Notes: generated by a model from the letters alone, not told the origin. Positions 1 to 12,345 are shown, counted from the stretch's first letter. The stretch: 64,000 nucleotides of DNA from Plasmodium relictum (GCF_900005765.1 NC_041689.1:124001-188000), one strand, 5' to 3'. Program-made: numbers and translations.

Positions 1-1578
1 AAAATTAAAAAGAGATCCATAAGGAAATTTTAAATATCACTTATAAGGAAATGCTGTGTATAAAAAAATAATAAAAAGTTTTTAAAATAGTATTATTCAT
101 ATTTGTTTCATATACATGCATATATATATCTATAAAAAATATTTGTCCTATAAATGTAAATTATATTATATTTATAGTTTTCTGTATTGATGTATCATAA
201 GCTATGATAAATTTTGGAAAATTTATTATAAATAACGGTTTTAATTATGCGCACATCTAAATATCAAATAAGTAAAGAATATATCATATAATTTTCATAT
301 AAATGAGGAAAGTAATAATTTATAACAAATTATATGGTTGTACATTAGTATATATTTTATAAAATGAAATAAAATAGATCTACTAGGATTTAACAAATTA
401 TAGTGTTTTAATTATAATAAAGTTTATTTAATATTTATCAACTATTATGTTTTACATTGTTTTCATAAAATGACGCTAAATTCAGGGTGTTATGAAATGC
501 ACATAAAAAAAAATATAAGCTTATATTTTTTTTAAATTGTTAAAGTTCTATAGTTAATGCATATATTTTTATAGAATTAGAATTACAATAATGAAAAAAA
601 AAAAAAAAAAAGAAACAAAGTTAAGACAAAAATCTTAAAAAATAAAATTTTTTGGAATAAAACTTTTTATTATTGATATTTTTTTTATATAATATGCAAG
701 CTTCTTATAATTTTATTTCTTTTTTCTCTTTATTAGCTAAATACACCTTTTTTTTCCCCCATGAACTATATATTTTTTTTCCATTAATTATATATTAACT
801 TTATTTTGAATTATTTGGAATAACTATTTTCATTTTTTATATTAATATTAACAATCATAAGAAATTAAAACAAAAAAAAAAAAAAAAAGCCTGAACATGA
901 TATAAAAAAAAAAAAAATACTCTCAAACTAATTAAGCTATTTCATCTTTTCAATTATTTTGATTTCCCTTTTTTTTTTGAACTCATCCTCTAACTCTCAG
1001 ACTTTAAAAACCTTGATTTTATATATTAATTTAAAAAAGAAATTTTTAATAATTTTTTTATTTAGTAATAATAAATAAAATGAAAAATGTAAGGCTTTCA
1101 GATTTTTTAAAAAAACTATTTCGAAAAGATAAAGTTTATATATATATATATATATTAAATGAGTAGAAATTAATAATAAATATAAATATAAATATATTTA
1201 TTTTTCTAGCGTGTGCAAAAGGTATTTAAATTGAAATAAATAGAGACATAAATAAACTAATATATTAATATATATTGAAGTATCGTGTTGATTAATTATT
1301 ATATTTATATTTTTTATGATTATAAAATATATGTTATATAATAAATATTATTTGAGAAGTAAGACACATGGAAAAAAAAGAAATAACAAAAAAAAAAAAA
1401 AAAGATTTTCTAACAGTATCCTAAAAAATACACTTGAGAAAATATTCTGAAAAGAATATCCATAAAACTATGATAAATAGTAAAATTATGAAGTATAAAG
1501 CAAATGAATAAAATAAATTATAATAAAATATAACAAAGCATATAAAAATGCTATATAAAAAAAAAAAAAAAAAGTATT
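1..1578. other. intergenic region, AT-rich
   Basis: No open frame with coding character was found. The stretch holds poly(dA)/poly(dT) tracts, for example near 597-611, 873-888 and 1389-1403, and a short (TA)n at about 1138-1155. It includes the 3' flank of the minus-strand TFIIIC gene. Slightly less AT-rich patches occur near 470-510 and 1206-1230, but no known motif was recognised. Confidence 0.6.
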
Positions 1579-4500
1579 TCATTTAGAATGAGCATGCCTT
1601 AAAGTAACAGATCTAACAAATAAAATATCTCGAATTTTTGCAAGATCTTTACTATTGAGCCATCCATAATCCTTTGAGCATGTTTCTTGGGTTTTGACAT
1701 TTAATAAATAATTTAAAACATTGTTATCAAAAATATCTATAAATTGAAAAATTGTTGATATTTTCAATGGTGTTACGGAAAAATGTACTTCAGCAGAAAA
1801 ATGTTGCCTGAGGTGAAAAGTCTTTGATCTTTTTAAAAATTGGAGTATATCATTAATTTCTTCATCATCATGAAAAAAAATTTCATCTTTTAAATCACAG
1901 TTATTTAATTGTTGTGCTAATTTATCTTTGTCAATATTTAAGTCATTAGAAATAGTATTTATCATACTAATATGAAAGTTATTACAACTTTTCGCATTAT
2001 TATCATTTCGGATACTTTCAGAGGGTATTTCAGAATACATATGACAATCTCTTTTACAGTTATCTTGATTTTTTATTTCATCTTGTATTTTACTAAAACT
2101 ATTATTCTTCATATGATCACTATTATCATAAGTAATCATATTATGCTTGTTATTTATTTTTTTAATTAAATTAGTTACAATACTATCTAAAGAAGATTTC
2201 TTTTTTATGACATTTCTATTTATATCTTCTAAATTTTTTGTTTTAATGTTTCTATAAAAATTATCTCTAAAATCTATTGTTTGATAAATATAACTTGAGG
2301 GATCCTTACGTGGATCATAACCATATTTACAGTATGTGCGTCTCCACGGTCCATCAACAAAGTAAAAACAAATTTTTGAAAAGCAACTTTTTAGGCAATA
2401 TGTACTTATATTTTCAAGGTGTTCTAATAAAACATCTTTTGACCATATAGGTCTTATATCAAAAAGCAATTTTACTTTGCTATATAGTGTATCTGAAACA
2501 TACTTTTTTATTGCTGAATCAAAAGGAATGACAGGTAATGTAAGATCATCATATTTTGCTATAGGATTGCAATGAACTGTTTTTTTGCTTACTATAATTT
2601 TATTGCTATATTTATTTAAAGAATCACTATTATTAGAACAAGTATGCTTATCAGAATTGGATATATTTTTAAATTCATTAAATGGATCATTAATAGTAGA
2701 ATTACTATCATTCATTTTATTTTTTTGGAGAAAAGTGTTCTCTTCATGAGTACCACATGTTTCCTTATTTTGCATATTCTTATTAGTTTCATCTATATCA
2801 TTATATAAACTATTGCTTATTACATTTTTTTTATCATCATTCACTTGTTTATTTTTTTTATTATTACTTACTTGTTCCATTGTTTCCGTAAATGCACTTG
2901 TGCATTTTTTTTCATTATTATTTATTATTAATTCTTTAATAAAATTTTCCATTTCTCCTTTTTTTACCTCCGCTTTTGAATCAATTGATGCTGTAAATTT
3001 GCTTATTATATATTTAAAATCTCTTATATATTTATTTGTAATGATAGACTCGTAATTTTTATAATCATATGGAGTTACACTTTTGCTATGTATACAACAA
3101 TGTAATTCATAGGCTTCGCTTTCATCTGAAGAAAAGTTAATTTCTTTTTTTTCATCAAGCATCTCAGAGCATACTTTTGAATTTATTATTTTATTAAATA
3201 ATTCATTTTCTTCCATATCAGATAAATAATAATTAAAATGGCTATCAAATGGATGCATATGGTGATGCTTAGTATTATCAAAACCAATGCTATTGCCCAT
3301 CTTATTTTCATTCACAACAAGATCATTATTACTGTTTTGGTGATTATGCATATTCAATGTCTCATTTATATATTCTTTATTTATCGAGGAAATATATTCA
3401 CTATTATTTTTATATTTATTTGTTCCGTTCCATTTATCCATATGAAGGTGTGTTTGATCATCTATTTCTTTATTTTTTATAATTTCGCTATTTTCGTCTT
3501 TTTCATTCTCTTTTATTTTATCTAAATTAAATAATCCATAATTTTTATCTTCTAAATTCATATCATTCAAGGATTTTTTCTGTTTATTTTGATTTATATC
3601 CTCAATTTGATCTATTTGATCATTAAAGGAAACACGATTAAATTGATTATCTAAATCTTTATTTTCTATATTAATACATACATCAGTATTGTAATTATTT
3701 ATAAGTTTATCATTTAAACTATTCGTTCTATTATCTGAGAAAAAATTCGAGTTATTTTTATTATGTATAAAATTGCTAGTTGCTATTCCCAAGTTGCCAT
3801 GGATAAATGTTTTATTTTGCAAATCATTATTGCTATATGTTGAAGGATTATTTTGTATATAAGGATTAATTTCAGAATTATTTAAAATAATTTCATTAAT
3901 ATTATTTGATATTTTACTATTGATATCATAATTAAAAGGTATATCATTGGTAACATTTTTATCTTCTGTAATCTTATTAGTTTGAGATACACTTTTATAT
4001 ATTTGATTGTTTTTGAAACAAAAAAATGAGTCATTTTTATAATAATTCATGTTATAAATATTTGATTCGTGCGTTTTAATGGAATTATCTTCAAAATGAT
4101 CATTATAGCTTTTTTGCCTCTGTTTTTTTTTTTTACCTTTTGTCAAATAATGTATATAATTTGTATTATAATCATATCTATTATAAAATGATGGAATATA
4201 ATAGAAGTCACTCATATTATCAAAATAATACAAATACTTAACAAAACCAAGACACTCAAACTTATATTTATTTTTTCTAGTTTTTTTAATTTTTATTAAA
4301 ATATTATTAACATTTGTCCAATTTGCTGATATAAAGGAGGAAAACATATCATTGTTATTAATTCGCAAAATTAAATTTTCATCATATTTGCAATTATTTT
4401 TATGAAATCTAAAGACATCAGTTATTTTTTTTAATCCTCCTAAACTTTCCACAGCTGATAAGCCTTTACTTCCTTTTCTTATTTTACCTGGGATTTCAAT

Positions 4501-4614
4501 GCATATGTAATCATTTTTTTTTACTTCGAATTCAATATTTTTGTTTCTATTTTTTTTAATGGTTGTTTTTAAAAATTTTTTGTTATTTTCGTTCTCACTA
4601 TCTTGGATATACAT
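1579..4614 (-). CDS. GTF3C5: general transcription factor 3C polypeptide 5-like (TFIIIC subunit, Tfc1/tau95 family)
   Basis: Single exon, 1011 aa, starting at ATG 4614. Two family blocks are visible. The N-terminal block (residues about 38-110) has the IPGKI...SVESLGG... pattern, matching the 'PG ... AxExLGG' opening of the tau95 family. The C-terminal block (about 718-780) has RPIWSK...LL followed by GPWRRTYCKYGYDPRKDP and an IYQ...DFR ending. This GPWR/YDPRKDP block is the strongest signature of GTF3C5. The end (DYGWL...L..IRDILFVRS) also resembles the family C-terminus. The family dimerises with GTF3C1-type partners and binds the A box of tRNA promoters in the nucleus for RNA polymerase III. 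The middle (about 170-700) is an Asn/Asp/Ser-rich spacer, which makes it about twice the usual length. Family assignment is from memory of the signature blocks. Confidence 0.82.
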   Translation of the reverse strand: MYIQDSENENNKKFLKTTIKKNRNKNIEFEVKKNDYICIEIPGKIRKGSKGLSAVESLGGLKKITDVFRFHKNNCKYDENLILRINNNDMFSSFISANWTNVNNILIKIKKTRKNKYKFECLGFVKYLYYFDNMSDFYYIPSFYNRYDYNTNYIHYLTKGKKKKQRQKSYNDHFEDNSIKTHESNIYNMNYYKNDSFFCFKNNQIYKSVSQTNKITEDKNVTNDIPFNYDINSKISNNINEIILNNSEINPYIQNNPSTYSNNDLQNKTFIHGNLGIATSNFIHNKNNSNFFSDNRTNSLNDKLINNYNTDVCINIENKDLDNQFNRVSFNDQIDQIEDINQNKQKKSLNDMNLEDKNYGLFNLDKIKENEKDENSEIIKNKEIDDQTHLHMDKWNGTNKYKNNSEYISSINKEYINETLNMHNHQNSNNDLVVNENKMGNSIGFDNTKHHHMHPFDSHFNYYLSDMEENELFNKIINSKVCSEMLDEKKEINFSSDESEAYELHCCIHSKSVTPYDYKNYESIITNKYIRDFKYIISKFTASIDSKAEVKKGEMENFIKELIINNNEKKCTSAFTETMEQVSNNKKNKQVNDDKKNVISNSLYNDIDETNKNMQNKETCGTHEENTFLQKNKMNDSNSTINDPFNEFKNISNSDKHTCSNNSDSLNKYSNKIIVSKKTVHCNPIAKYDDLTLPVIPFDSAIKKYVSDTLYSKVKLLFDIRPIWSKDVLLEHLENISTYCLKSCFSKICFYFVDGPWRRTYCKYGYDPRKDPSSYIYQTIDFRDNFYRNIKTKNLEDINRNVIKKKSSLDSIVTNLIKKINNKHNMITYDNSDHMKNNSFSKIQDEIKNQDNCKRDCHMYSEIPSESIRNDNNAKSCNNFHISMINTISNDLNIDKDKLAQQLNNCDLKDEIFFHDDEEINDILQFLKRSKTFHLRQHFSAEVHFSVTPLKISTIFQFIDIFDNNVLNYLLNVKTQETCSKDYGWLNSKDLAKIRDILFVRSVTLRHAHSK

Positions 4615-5999
4615 GTTGGCAAATTTTTTAAATTATTTTACATATATATATACTTAAATATATGCACTTTTACTATATATGTATTTTCCTTTTTCATTGT
4701 AATAATTTTACTACATATATATGTATAATTATTTACTAAAATTTAGTTCATATATATACAAATATATATTTTTTTATATAACCCTTTTTTTTTAAATTAA
4801 AATTATATTTATTTGTTTTATTATACTTTCGAACAGTTCTTAGTACTAGCGTGTAATTAAGTAATGTACCATGTGCTTTGTATTCAGAAAATATATAATT
4901 TTTACATAATTTAAAAGAAATTTTTACATTAAATTGCTTACGATTAACTAAAATAAAATTTACATAAGTTTATTTAAAGGCTATTTTTTTTTTTTTTTCT
5001 TTAAAAAAAGATATAATATTTTAAGTCATATATGCAATATATTCAGGATTTATAAATAAAAGAAAAACAAATTTTTATTTTGTTAAATCAATTTTTAAGG
5101 AATAATGCTACAGTTTCTACTTCATCATAAAGGAAGCTCATGAAAGAAGAATTAACTTGATTTAAACTAAATAAAATAAAACAAGTAAACAAAATACATA
5201 AGAAGAAAAATTGTTTTAAGCTTATATAATTTGTTTTTCAATGAAATTGCTAATTTATTAATAGCAAATGTTTTTATATTTATAGTATAAATATTGTTAG
5301 TGTTCAATTTTTTTTCTAAAATTTACTAAAATTGAACATAAAAGAGAAATTACAAATAAAAAAAAAAAAAAATGAATCAAATATGAAAATATAAACAAAT
5401 TTTAAAATATATTTTTTATTTTGAGTTTGAATATTTTCTTTAAATTTAATATAAAAATTAAAAAAATAAACTTTAGATAGAAACTTCACAAGTTTATGAT
5501 TAAAAAAGTAAAGTATGCTAGTTGCAAATATATGAATTTTATTTATAATTATGTAGACTCTTAAATGTAATATAGTTCCTTAAAAATATAAATAAGTCGA
5601 ATTTTTTAATAAATGATAGGAAAGTGAAAAGATTTAATACTTTATTTTAATTTGTTCCAAATTTTTTTATCAAGCATACAATAAAAAATGTTACCTACAA
5701 TAACAATTTTAATTTTTAAAAATATACTTGAAATTTTAAAAATGTAAATTATGAATAATAAATTCTTCATAAATGTCAGTAATATTAAAAAGATAATCTA
5801 CTGATATTTAGTAAAAGTAAATAAAAATAAAAATAATATTAATTTAATTAAAATTACGTAAACAAATTTGAAACAAAATATTTAATTAAACATAAATTAA
5901 TATATATATATATATATCTTTTAAAAAATTAAAAAAAAAAAAAATATACAAAATTTTGTAAAACTATCCTGAATACATTTATTCTACATAAAAAGAAAT
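4615..5999. other. intergenic region
   Basis: Promoter side of the minus-strand TFIIIC gene and 3' flank of the Nop9-like gene. It is AT-rich with poly(dT) at about 4985-5000, poly(dA) at about 5359-5372 and a short (TA)n at 5900-5918. No gene or RNA feature was seen. Confidence 0.6.
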
Positions 6000-8900
6000 T
6001 TATGCGCTACATTTTTTTTTTAATACTTCTTCTATTTTTTCTTTTTCTTTTTTCCTTTTTCGTGTTTTCTTTTTAGAATTTTGAATAAAATCAGATATTA
6101 CATTCATAAATTCTTTGTCTTCTATGTTTTTAATCTTTTCGCTTTTGTTTTTTTCACTTTTTAAAATAATACAATTATTATCTAAATTATCATTATTTTC
6201 TTTATTTATATTTGTGTGTTCAATTATGTCATATTTTTTATTATTTTCATTTTTATTATTCTCTTCTCTCTTTTTTTTTTTCTTTTTTTCCTTATTCTTT
6301 TTCTTTTTTTTATCTAAAAGTTCGGGAAATTTTGAAACTTCAGTGGCATCTGCGTTTATATTATTATCAGTATTTTTTTCTGAGTTATTTTTAGTTTTAT
6401 AAGTTTTATTTTCGGCTATATTTTCAAGATTAATATCCTTGTTTTCATTATTATCTGTTTCGTTTTCTCTTTCCTCATTATGATTATTTTCTATTCCTTT
6501 TTTTTCTTTTGAAATTAATATGTCTTCAAAAAGTTTTTTTGCTTTCAGATATTTTTTGTTATTTGTATTAATAGTTTTAGTTTTTTTATATTCTTTTAGC
6601 TTCATAAAATTTTTTATGTAATTATTATATATATTTATGTCATTTTCTATTAATTCATCTAATATCTTTTTTTTAATATCATTTGATCCTAATTTAAAGA
6701 ATGTAACTATTGAATGAGCTCCAATGTAATTGCTAGCAATATTCTTATATTCATTTTTAAATAATAAAATAAAGTTTCTTAGATATTTTTCGTTTATTAA
6801 ATTAAAAGTGTGCGCTATTTTTTCACAAAGTATTGATAAATTTTTATCACATGAAAAGTATAATAAAATATTACCTCGTATCTCTGCATTTTTTCTAACA
6901 AACGGTTTTATTTTTCTTTGATTATTCAAGTCATTTTGATTATTGAAGTTATTATTATTTATGTTATTATAATTATTTTGATTAGTATAGTTGTTTAATT
7001 TTTCATCATTTATGTTAACTTCATTATTAAATTCTACATTTTTATAACTATTTATATTATCATTATTAGTATTAGATTCATTTTTATAAAGAAATATTTC
7101 GCAAAATTTATTATAATTATCAATGTCAGTTTCATTAGGTTTATTCTGGTTAACAATTCTTAAAAAATTACAAAAATGTTTAAAAGAATTTATTAATGGA
7201 ATAATTGATTCTTTAGGAAAAGAAAGAATATATGATAATATATAATATCCATTTATATCAATTTTAATATAGTTATAAAAATTATAATTATTTAAATTAA
7301 AAAATTTATCACTACTATTGAAATTTAAATCAATTTTATTGTTGTCAAAATAATTTTCCTTTGTATTTTCTCCATTAAATATTTTACTTTCTTTATTATT
7401 AAAAATGTCAAGAACTAAAGGATGAAAATCATTACAATTGCACATACATAATATGGATAACCACATAAATTTGTTGTTGTTATTGTTATCTAAGTTGAGA
7501 TATTTAATTAATGAATTAAATAAAAATTTACAATTAGTTTTGTAACATTGAGATAAATCAAATAAGCATTTTAAAATGTTATATTTTTTATTTTTTATAA
7601 TATTCTCTATTTCTATATTTTTTATTAGCAAATCGAACATTTCTTCTGTAATATATTCAAAGTTCAAATAATTGTATAGGACCATATTTGAATAAGCGTT
7701 GTTACATATTAAATCGTTTATATTTTTAATAATATAAACGTTGTAAACATAAAAGATGTGTTCATTATTTACTTTTAAAAGCTTTTCAATCATAATGCTA
7801 GAATTATCTAATTTAATTAGGATATCTAATAACTGTTTTAATGGAGATTCATCATAGCATTTAGCATTTTTACGTGTTTTATCAGCATAATATTTCTTTG
7901 TTTTTTCTATAAGGAAAAATTCATATATCAATTTATCACATTCAACATTTTTATCTTTCAAAATTTCAAATAAAGTTGCTAATGTTGGAACGGAATATGT
8001 ATTATATAATAAAGGGCATATGAAATATTGATTACTACTTTCCATTTTATATTTCTCGTCGTTATGTTCTTTTTCTTTTTGATTATCATAAAAAATATAT
8101 TGATATAAAAGGTTTTTAAAATTAAGAGATACTTTAGGATTTACAATTTCTTCTGTTATTTTTTCAGTTATTTTATAAATATAATCATAAAAAGTAGAAT
8201 TATCATAACTTTTGTCAATATATTTCAATTCATTTTTTGAATTACCTTTTCTTGCTTTAGATTTTCTAAAACTTATATTAGATATATTAATATTTAAATA
8301 CCCTCCTAATGAATATAGAAAAGATCTTAAAACATGTGTTGCACACTTATCAAAAATTAAAGTAAATATATTTTCAACTATAATATTACAAACTTCAGTA
8401 AAATATGTTGAAATTTTATTATATTTGCTATTATTTTTATTTATTTCTTCTAAATACTTTTCTTCATATTTATTAAAAAAGGTAAATACACATATAATAG
8501 TTTGTAAAAAATGTGATGCATAATCCGATGTAGCTAAATTTATAAAATTATTAAGTGTAATTTTAAAAAAGTGATTATAAATTTCTAAACATTGAATACT
8601 TATATCTTTGTTTACTACATTTTTTTCATTATATTTCAACAAAAAAAAACAATAAAAAATTAGTTTTTCCATTATTTTTGAGCATTTTCGTTGATTTAAT
8701 AATTCATTTTCATTTTTCTTTATTTCATCTTTTATTTTAATTAAAATACTTATATCATCCTCTAAATCGTAAGAATCTTCTAAATTTATTTTGTTAAATA
8801 ACTTGTTACCTTTTTTTAAATTTTCTTCTCTCAATTCGTAAACAAAATATTTTTCATACTTTTCATTTAATATATATGAAATATTAATTAAGTATTCGCT

Positions 8901-9023
8901 AATTTCATTTACATCATTACATATATTCTTATTATATTTTTTATCAATAAAGTTATTTTTTATCTTTTTATTATTAAAATACCTAAAATTCTGATTATTT
9001 GTTCTTGCCTTAAATCCATTCAT
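6000..9023 (-). CDS. Nop9-like pumilio-repeat nucleolar protein
   Basis: Single exon, 1007 aa, ATG at 9023. Pumilio-type helical repeats are recognisable from characteristic short runs: LATSDYASHFLQTII (about residue 165) and IFDKCATHVLRSFLYSLGG (about 222-240), the latter close to the 'xxCSHVLRxLL' repeat of Nop9. A C-terminal repeat near residues 745-790 reads NYIGAHSIVTFF. The C-terminus is a long Lys/Glu/Asn tail with poly-Lys stretches that would serve as nucleolar localisation signals. Nop9 family proteins bind pre-18S rRNA and help 40S biogenesis. The repeats are separated by Asn-rich inserts, so the protein is longer than yeast Nop9 (about 670 aa). Another divergent nucleolar PUF protein is the main alternative. 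Confidence 0.68.
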   Translation of the reverse strand: MNGFKARTNNQNFRYFNNKKIKNNFIDKKYNKNICNDVNEISEYLINISYILNEKYEKYFVYELREENLKKGNKLFNKINLEDSYDLEDDISILIKIKDEIKKNENELLNQRKCSKIMEKLIFYCFFLLKYNEKNVVNKDISIQCLEIYNHFFKITLNNFINLATSDYASHFLQTIICVFTFFNKYEEKYLEEINKNNSKYNKISTYFTEVCNIIVENIFTLIFDKCATHVLRSFLYSLGGYLNINISNISFRKSKARKGNSKNELKYIDKSYDNSTFYDYIYKITEKITEEIVNPKVSLNFKNLLYQYIFYDNQKEKEHNDEKYKMESSNQYFICPLLYNTYSVPTLATLFEILKDKNVECDKLIYEFFLIEKTKKYYADKTRKNAKCYDESPLKQLLDILIKLDNSSIMIEKLLKVNNEHIFYVYNVYIIKNINDLICNNAYSNMVLYNYLNFEYITEEMFDLLIKNIEIENIIKNKKYNILKCLFDLSQCYKTNCKFLFNSLIKYLNLDNNNNNKFMWLSILCMCNCNDFHPLVLDIFNNKESKIFNGENTKENYFDNNKIDLNFNSSDKFFNLNNYNFYNYIKIDINGYYILSYILSFPKESIIPLINSFKHFCNFLRIVNQNKPNETDIDNYNKFCEIFLYKNESNTNNDNINSYKNVEFNNEVNINDEKLNNYTNQNNYNNINNNNFNNQNDLNNQRKIKPFVRKNAEIRGNILLYFSCDKNLSILCEKIAHTFNLINEKYLRNFILLFKNEYKNIASNYIGAHSIVTFFKLGSNDIKKKILDELIENDINIYNNYIKNFMKLKEYKKTKTINTNNKKYLKAKKLFEDILISKEKKGIENNHNEERENETDNNENKDINLENIAENKTYKTKNNSEKNTDNNINADATEVSKFPELLDKKKKKNKEKKKKKKREENNKNENNKKYDIIEHTNINKENNDNLDNNCIILKSEKNKSEKIKNIEDKEFMNVISDFIQNSKKKTRKRKKEKEKIEEVLKKKCSA

Positions 9024-9244
9024 TTTGTTTTTAATTTCCTTTTTTATTTTTTATTAATAAAGATTTAACAAAATCAACAAAATTAATTATATAATGTCAA
9101 AATTTTAAAAAACTTATTCATTTTCAAAAAAAAAAAAATTAAGAAAAGAATTATAAGTTATTTATGAAGTAGAAAATATTTTAATTGATTTTTTTTATTT
9201 TTAAATGTTGTTTTTCCAAATAAAATTTTAAATTTTAAATCTGC

Positions 9245-9275
<31 letters not shown>

Positions 9276-9982
9276 TACTGTTTTTTATTATATTTATTTT
9301 AATAAATATATTAATTTTTATTTTTAATTCGTATGTATGCAAACCAAAATTAAAAAAAATATAAATTCATTATTGTAATTTAGTTTGAAAAATAGAATTC
9401 GAAAATTTTTTTTTTGACTTACAAAGAAGATATATATTTTTTTTAAATCTTCTATATAATATAAATGAAAAGCTATTTATGAAAAGAATGGATATATTTA
9501 GAAACATTTGGATTAAGAGTTTTAATTTATATAATGGTTGTTCATTTTGTTCTAACAATGTGAATCTTTTTTATTTTAAAGTTTAACGCTGAAAATTAAA
9601 AATATTATAAAATTTAGAATATTGGAAGGTATATATTTTTTTTTTTTTTTCTTTGTATAATTTATTTTAAAAAAGAAAATATAATTGTATAATATCATTT
9701 ACTTCGTTCATATATAAATTTCTTACTTTTTAATGATTCTTTTTTTTATGTAAATCAATTATTTATTTTTAAATAAATTCTTCATTTTTAACTTTTATAA
9801 AATTATTATTTATATTTCTATAAAAAAAAAAAAAAAAAAAAAAATAGACATAAAATAATACTTTTAACTTGTAAACATGAAAAAATAAAATCCTTTATAA
9901 TAAAAAATACTATTAAAAAAATTTAATTTTTTGGTAGTTTAAGAAAAAATGAAATGTTTATTAAATTTTTATAATTAATAAA
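9024..9982. other. intergenic region (divergent promoter)
   Basis: Lies between the Nop9-like gene (minus) and the Canopy-FKBP gene (plus), so it probably holds both promoters. It contains poly(dT) at 9247-9269 and poly(dA) at 9823-9844. A small minus-strand open frame at 9370-9558 has no coding character. Confidence 0.55.
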
Positions 9983-11461
9983 ATGTGTAATATGAAAAAA
10001 AAAATTATTTGTAGTATCTTTCTTTTTTCTTTTTTTTTAATTTTTCGTTTTAATAAAATTATTTCTATAAATATAGAAAATGATTATATTTCTGATTTGC
10101 TAAAAATAGGAATTTTTGATAAAAATACTCCAACAATAAAAAAGGAGATATACGATCAAATAAATAAAGTGCATAATACATTTTCTTCATGTAAAACATG
10201 TATAAAATTAATACAGCTTTTATGTAAAATAATAAAAGACAAAAAAGAAAAATATATAGATATTGCAATAGAAGAATCTCTTGAAATAAATTTATGTAAT
10301 TCTGATTTATGGAAAAAATTCTTTAATTATGATGAAATTTTATATAGTGAATATATTCTAGAATATTGCGAACATACATTTAAAATTATTAAAGATAATA
10401 TAGAAGAAAATGTATATGAATTATATAAAAATGTAGAGTTATTTTATGAAAAAGTTTGCGAACATATTGATAAAGTATGTAAAACAGCTATTAAGGAAGA
10501 AAAATTAAATTACACCAATCAAATAAAAACAAAATTTATATTTCAGTTATATTCCAAATATTTAATAGAAGAAGTAAAATAACATTATATATATACATAT
10601 ACATGGTTTTATCTGTTATATTCTCCTTTTATTATATCAATTACATAATAACATTGATAAATTATAAAATAGTATTTTTTTTTTTTAAGAATTATAATTT
10701 TTACAACATAACATTTTTCTTTTTTTATATATTTGATTTTCTTTTTTATTTATATAACTTCTAAATATTTAAGTCATTTTGTAATATATATTACTATTAC
10801 ATTATTTATGTATATACTTATGAAATTTTTTAATATCTTTACTCATTTATAAAAATGTATTTTTAGGAAAATTTCAGTTATACAGAGAATGGATTGCCCT
10901 ATAAATTAATAGAAACCAACAAGAATAATATAAAACTAAAGAAAAGTCACTTTGCTATAATTCAATCTGAAATTAAAATAATACACAAAAACAATTTGTG
11001 TAATGATTTTGAGAATAACAATTTTCGCTTAATTAAAATAGATATGGTAAAAAAAAAAAAATAAAAATAAAAAAATATACACATGAATAATTTTTTTTTT
11101 TCTTTCCATTGTAGTTAGAAGAAAAAGTTCAAGATTTATTCTTAAAAATGAGAGAACAAGATACATTTATCTTTTTTTTTTATAATGAATTTTCTAGTAA
11201 AGGTAAAAATTAAATTTACTTATTAATATTGAAAAAAAAGAAAATAAAAACCTGTGAAATTTTTTAAAAAATTATTATATTTTATTCATTTTTTATTATA
11301 TTTTTTATAAAGATATTATACCAAATGATTCAATATTAGAGATAAAAATCAAAATACATAAAATAACCTATCACATAAAAGGAGTAGACACAAAAATTTT
11401 TAAAAATAATTTAATTATTGATGATGAAAAATTTTTATTAAACAAATATTCACTCTCATAA
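9983..11461 (+). CDS. secreted Canopy/saposin-like protein with a degenerate C-terminal FKBP-like domain
   Basis: Four exons: 9983-10573, 10867-11046, 11115-11202 and 11313-11461, all joined at GT/AG in frame, giving 335 aa. Residues 1-29 form a signal peptide; Met4 is an alternative start. The exon-1 body has seven cysteines (C70xxC73, C81, C105, C129, C149, C156). Their order, with an acidic helix between C129 and C149 (IIKDNIEENVYEL), recalls the Canopy (CNPY) family of ER saposin-like proteins. Exons 2-4 follow the FKBP strand and helix order: NGLPYKLIE, then a strand, then an LEEKVQDLFLKMREQD helix (the 'aLxxMkeGd' position), and IIPNDSILEIKIKI as the last strand (family 'IPPNaTLxFeVeL'). 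FKBP catalytic aromatics appear missing, so isomerase activity is unlikely. No KDEL-type ending. The stop lies 89 bp from the convergent neighbour. Exon structure is firm; both domain calls are by eye. Confidence 0.7.
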
Positions 11462-11550
11462 GTTATAAGAAAAGTAAAAAATTAGTTAAGGTATTAAAAA
11501 TTACTATAGCTTTTATATTTAGTATCATTTTTTTTTTTTTTTTTGTGATT

Positions 11551-12345
11551 TCATAAATCTTTATTCTTTTCATTATATAAAAATTTATTTAATCTTGATA
11601 CAATTCTACTTTCTAAGTCGTTATATAAATTATCAACCTAAAAAAAAAAAATTTTTTTTCAATTTTTTTTTTTTTATGATTCTTTTTAATTTCTATCAAA
11701 GTTACTACTTTATAATTTATTATCGTATTAATATCTATTATTTTTATTTTATTTATATATTATAGTTTACCCTTTTTATCAATTTCTCTTTATTTATTAG
11801 TTTTTCATGTACTTCATCTTTTTTTTCATCGTTCAATGAATTTATTTCATTAGGATGATTACTCTTTATATGCCTAAACACTCTTTCGAGATTTTTATCT
11901 TTTTTAAATTGATTTATTTCTGAAACAATATAATCATTTTTTATATTAAATTTATCAAAATATTTTTGTAATTCTTTTATGAAAACATCTTCATTAAGTT
12001 CTTTTGCTTTTAAATTATTTACACATCCAACATTGACTATTAAAAAGAAAGAAAAAGTTAATTCATTTATTTATTTGCATTCCATAAAAAGTATAAAAGA
12101 ATTATTATAAAAAATGTGTTATTTCAAAAAAAATAAAAAATTTTAAAATTTTATAATTATTATTTAAAACACATAAATATGCTAATATCATGTATTTTTA
12201 TAAGATGTTATATGACTTTTATGATTAAAAAAAAGAGAAAGGGAAAAATTTAACTAAATTTATATTTAAAAATTTATAAATAAAAAAATATTTTTATATG
12301 AAAATTAAAAATTTTGAATAGAAGTTAAGAAAATAACTATTTACT

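Noticed and set aside
9370-9558. 62-codon minus-strand frame upstream of the Nop9-like gene
   Set aside because: Short, of intergenic composition, and in a divergent promoter region; no family features.
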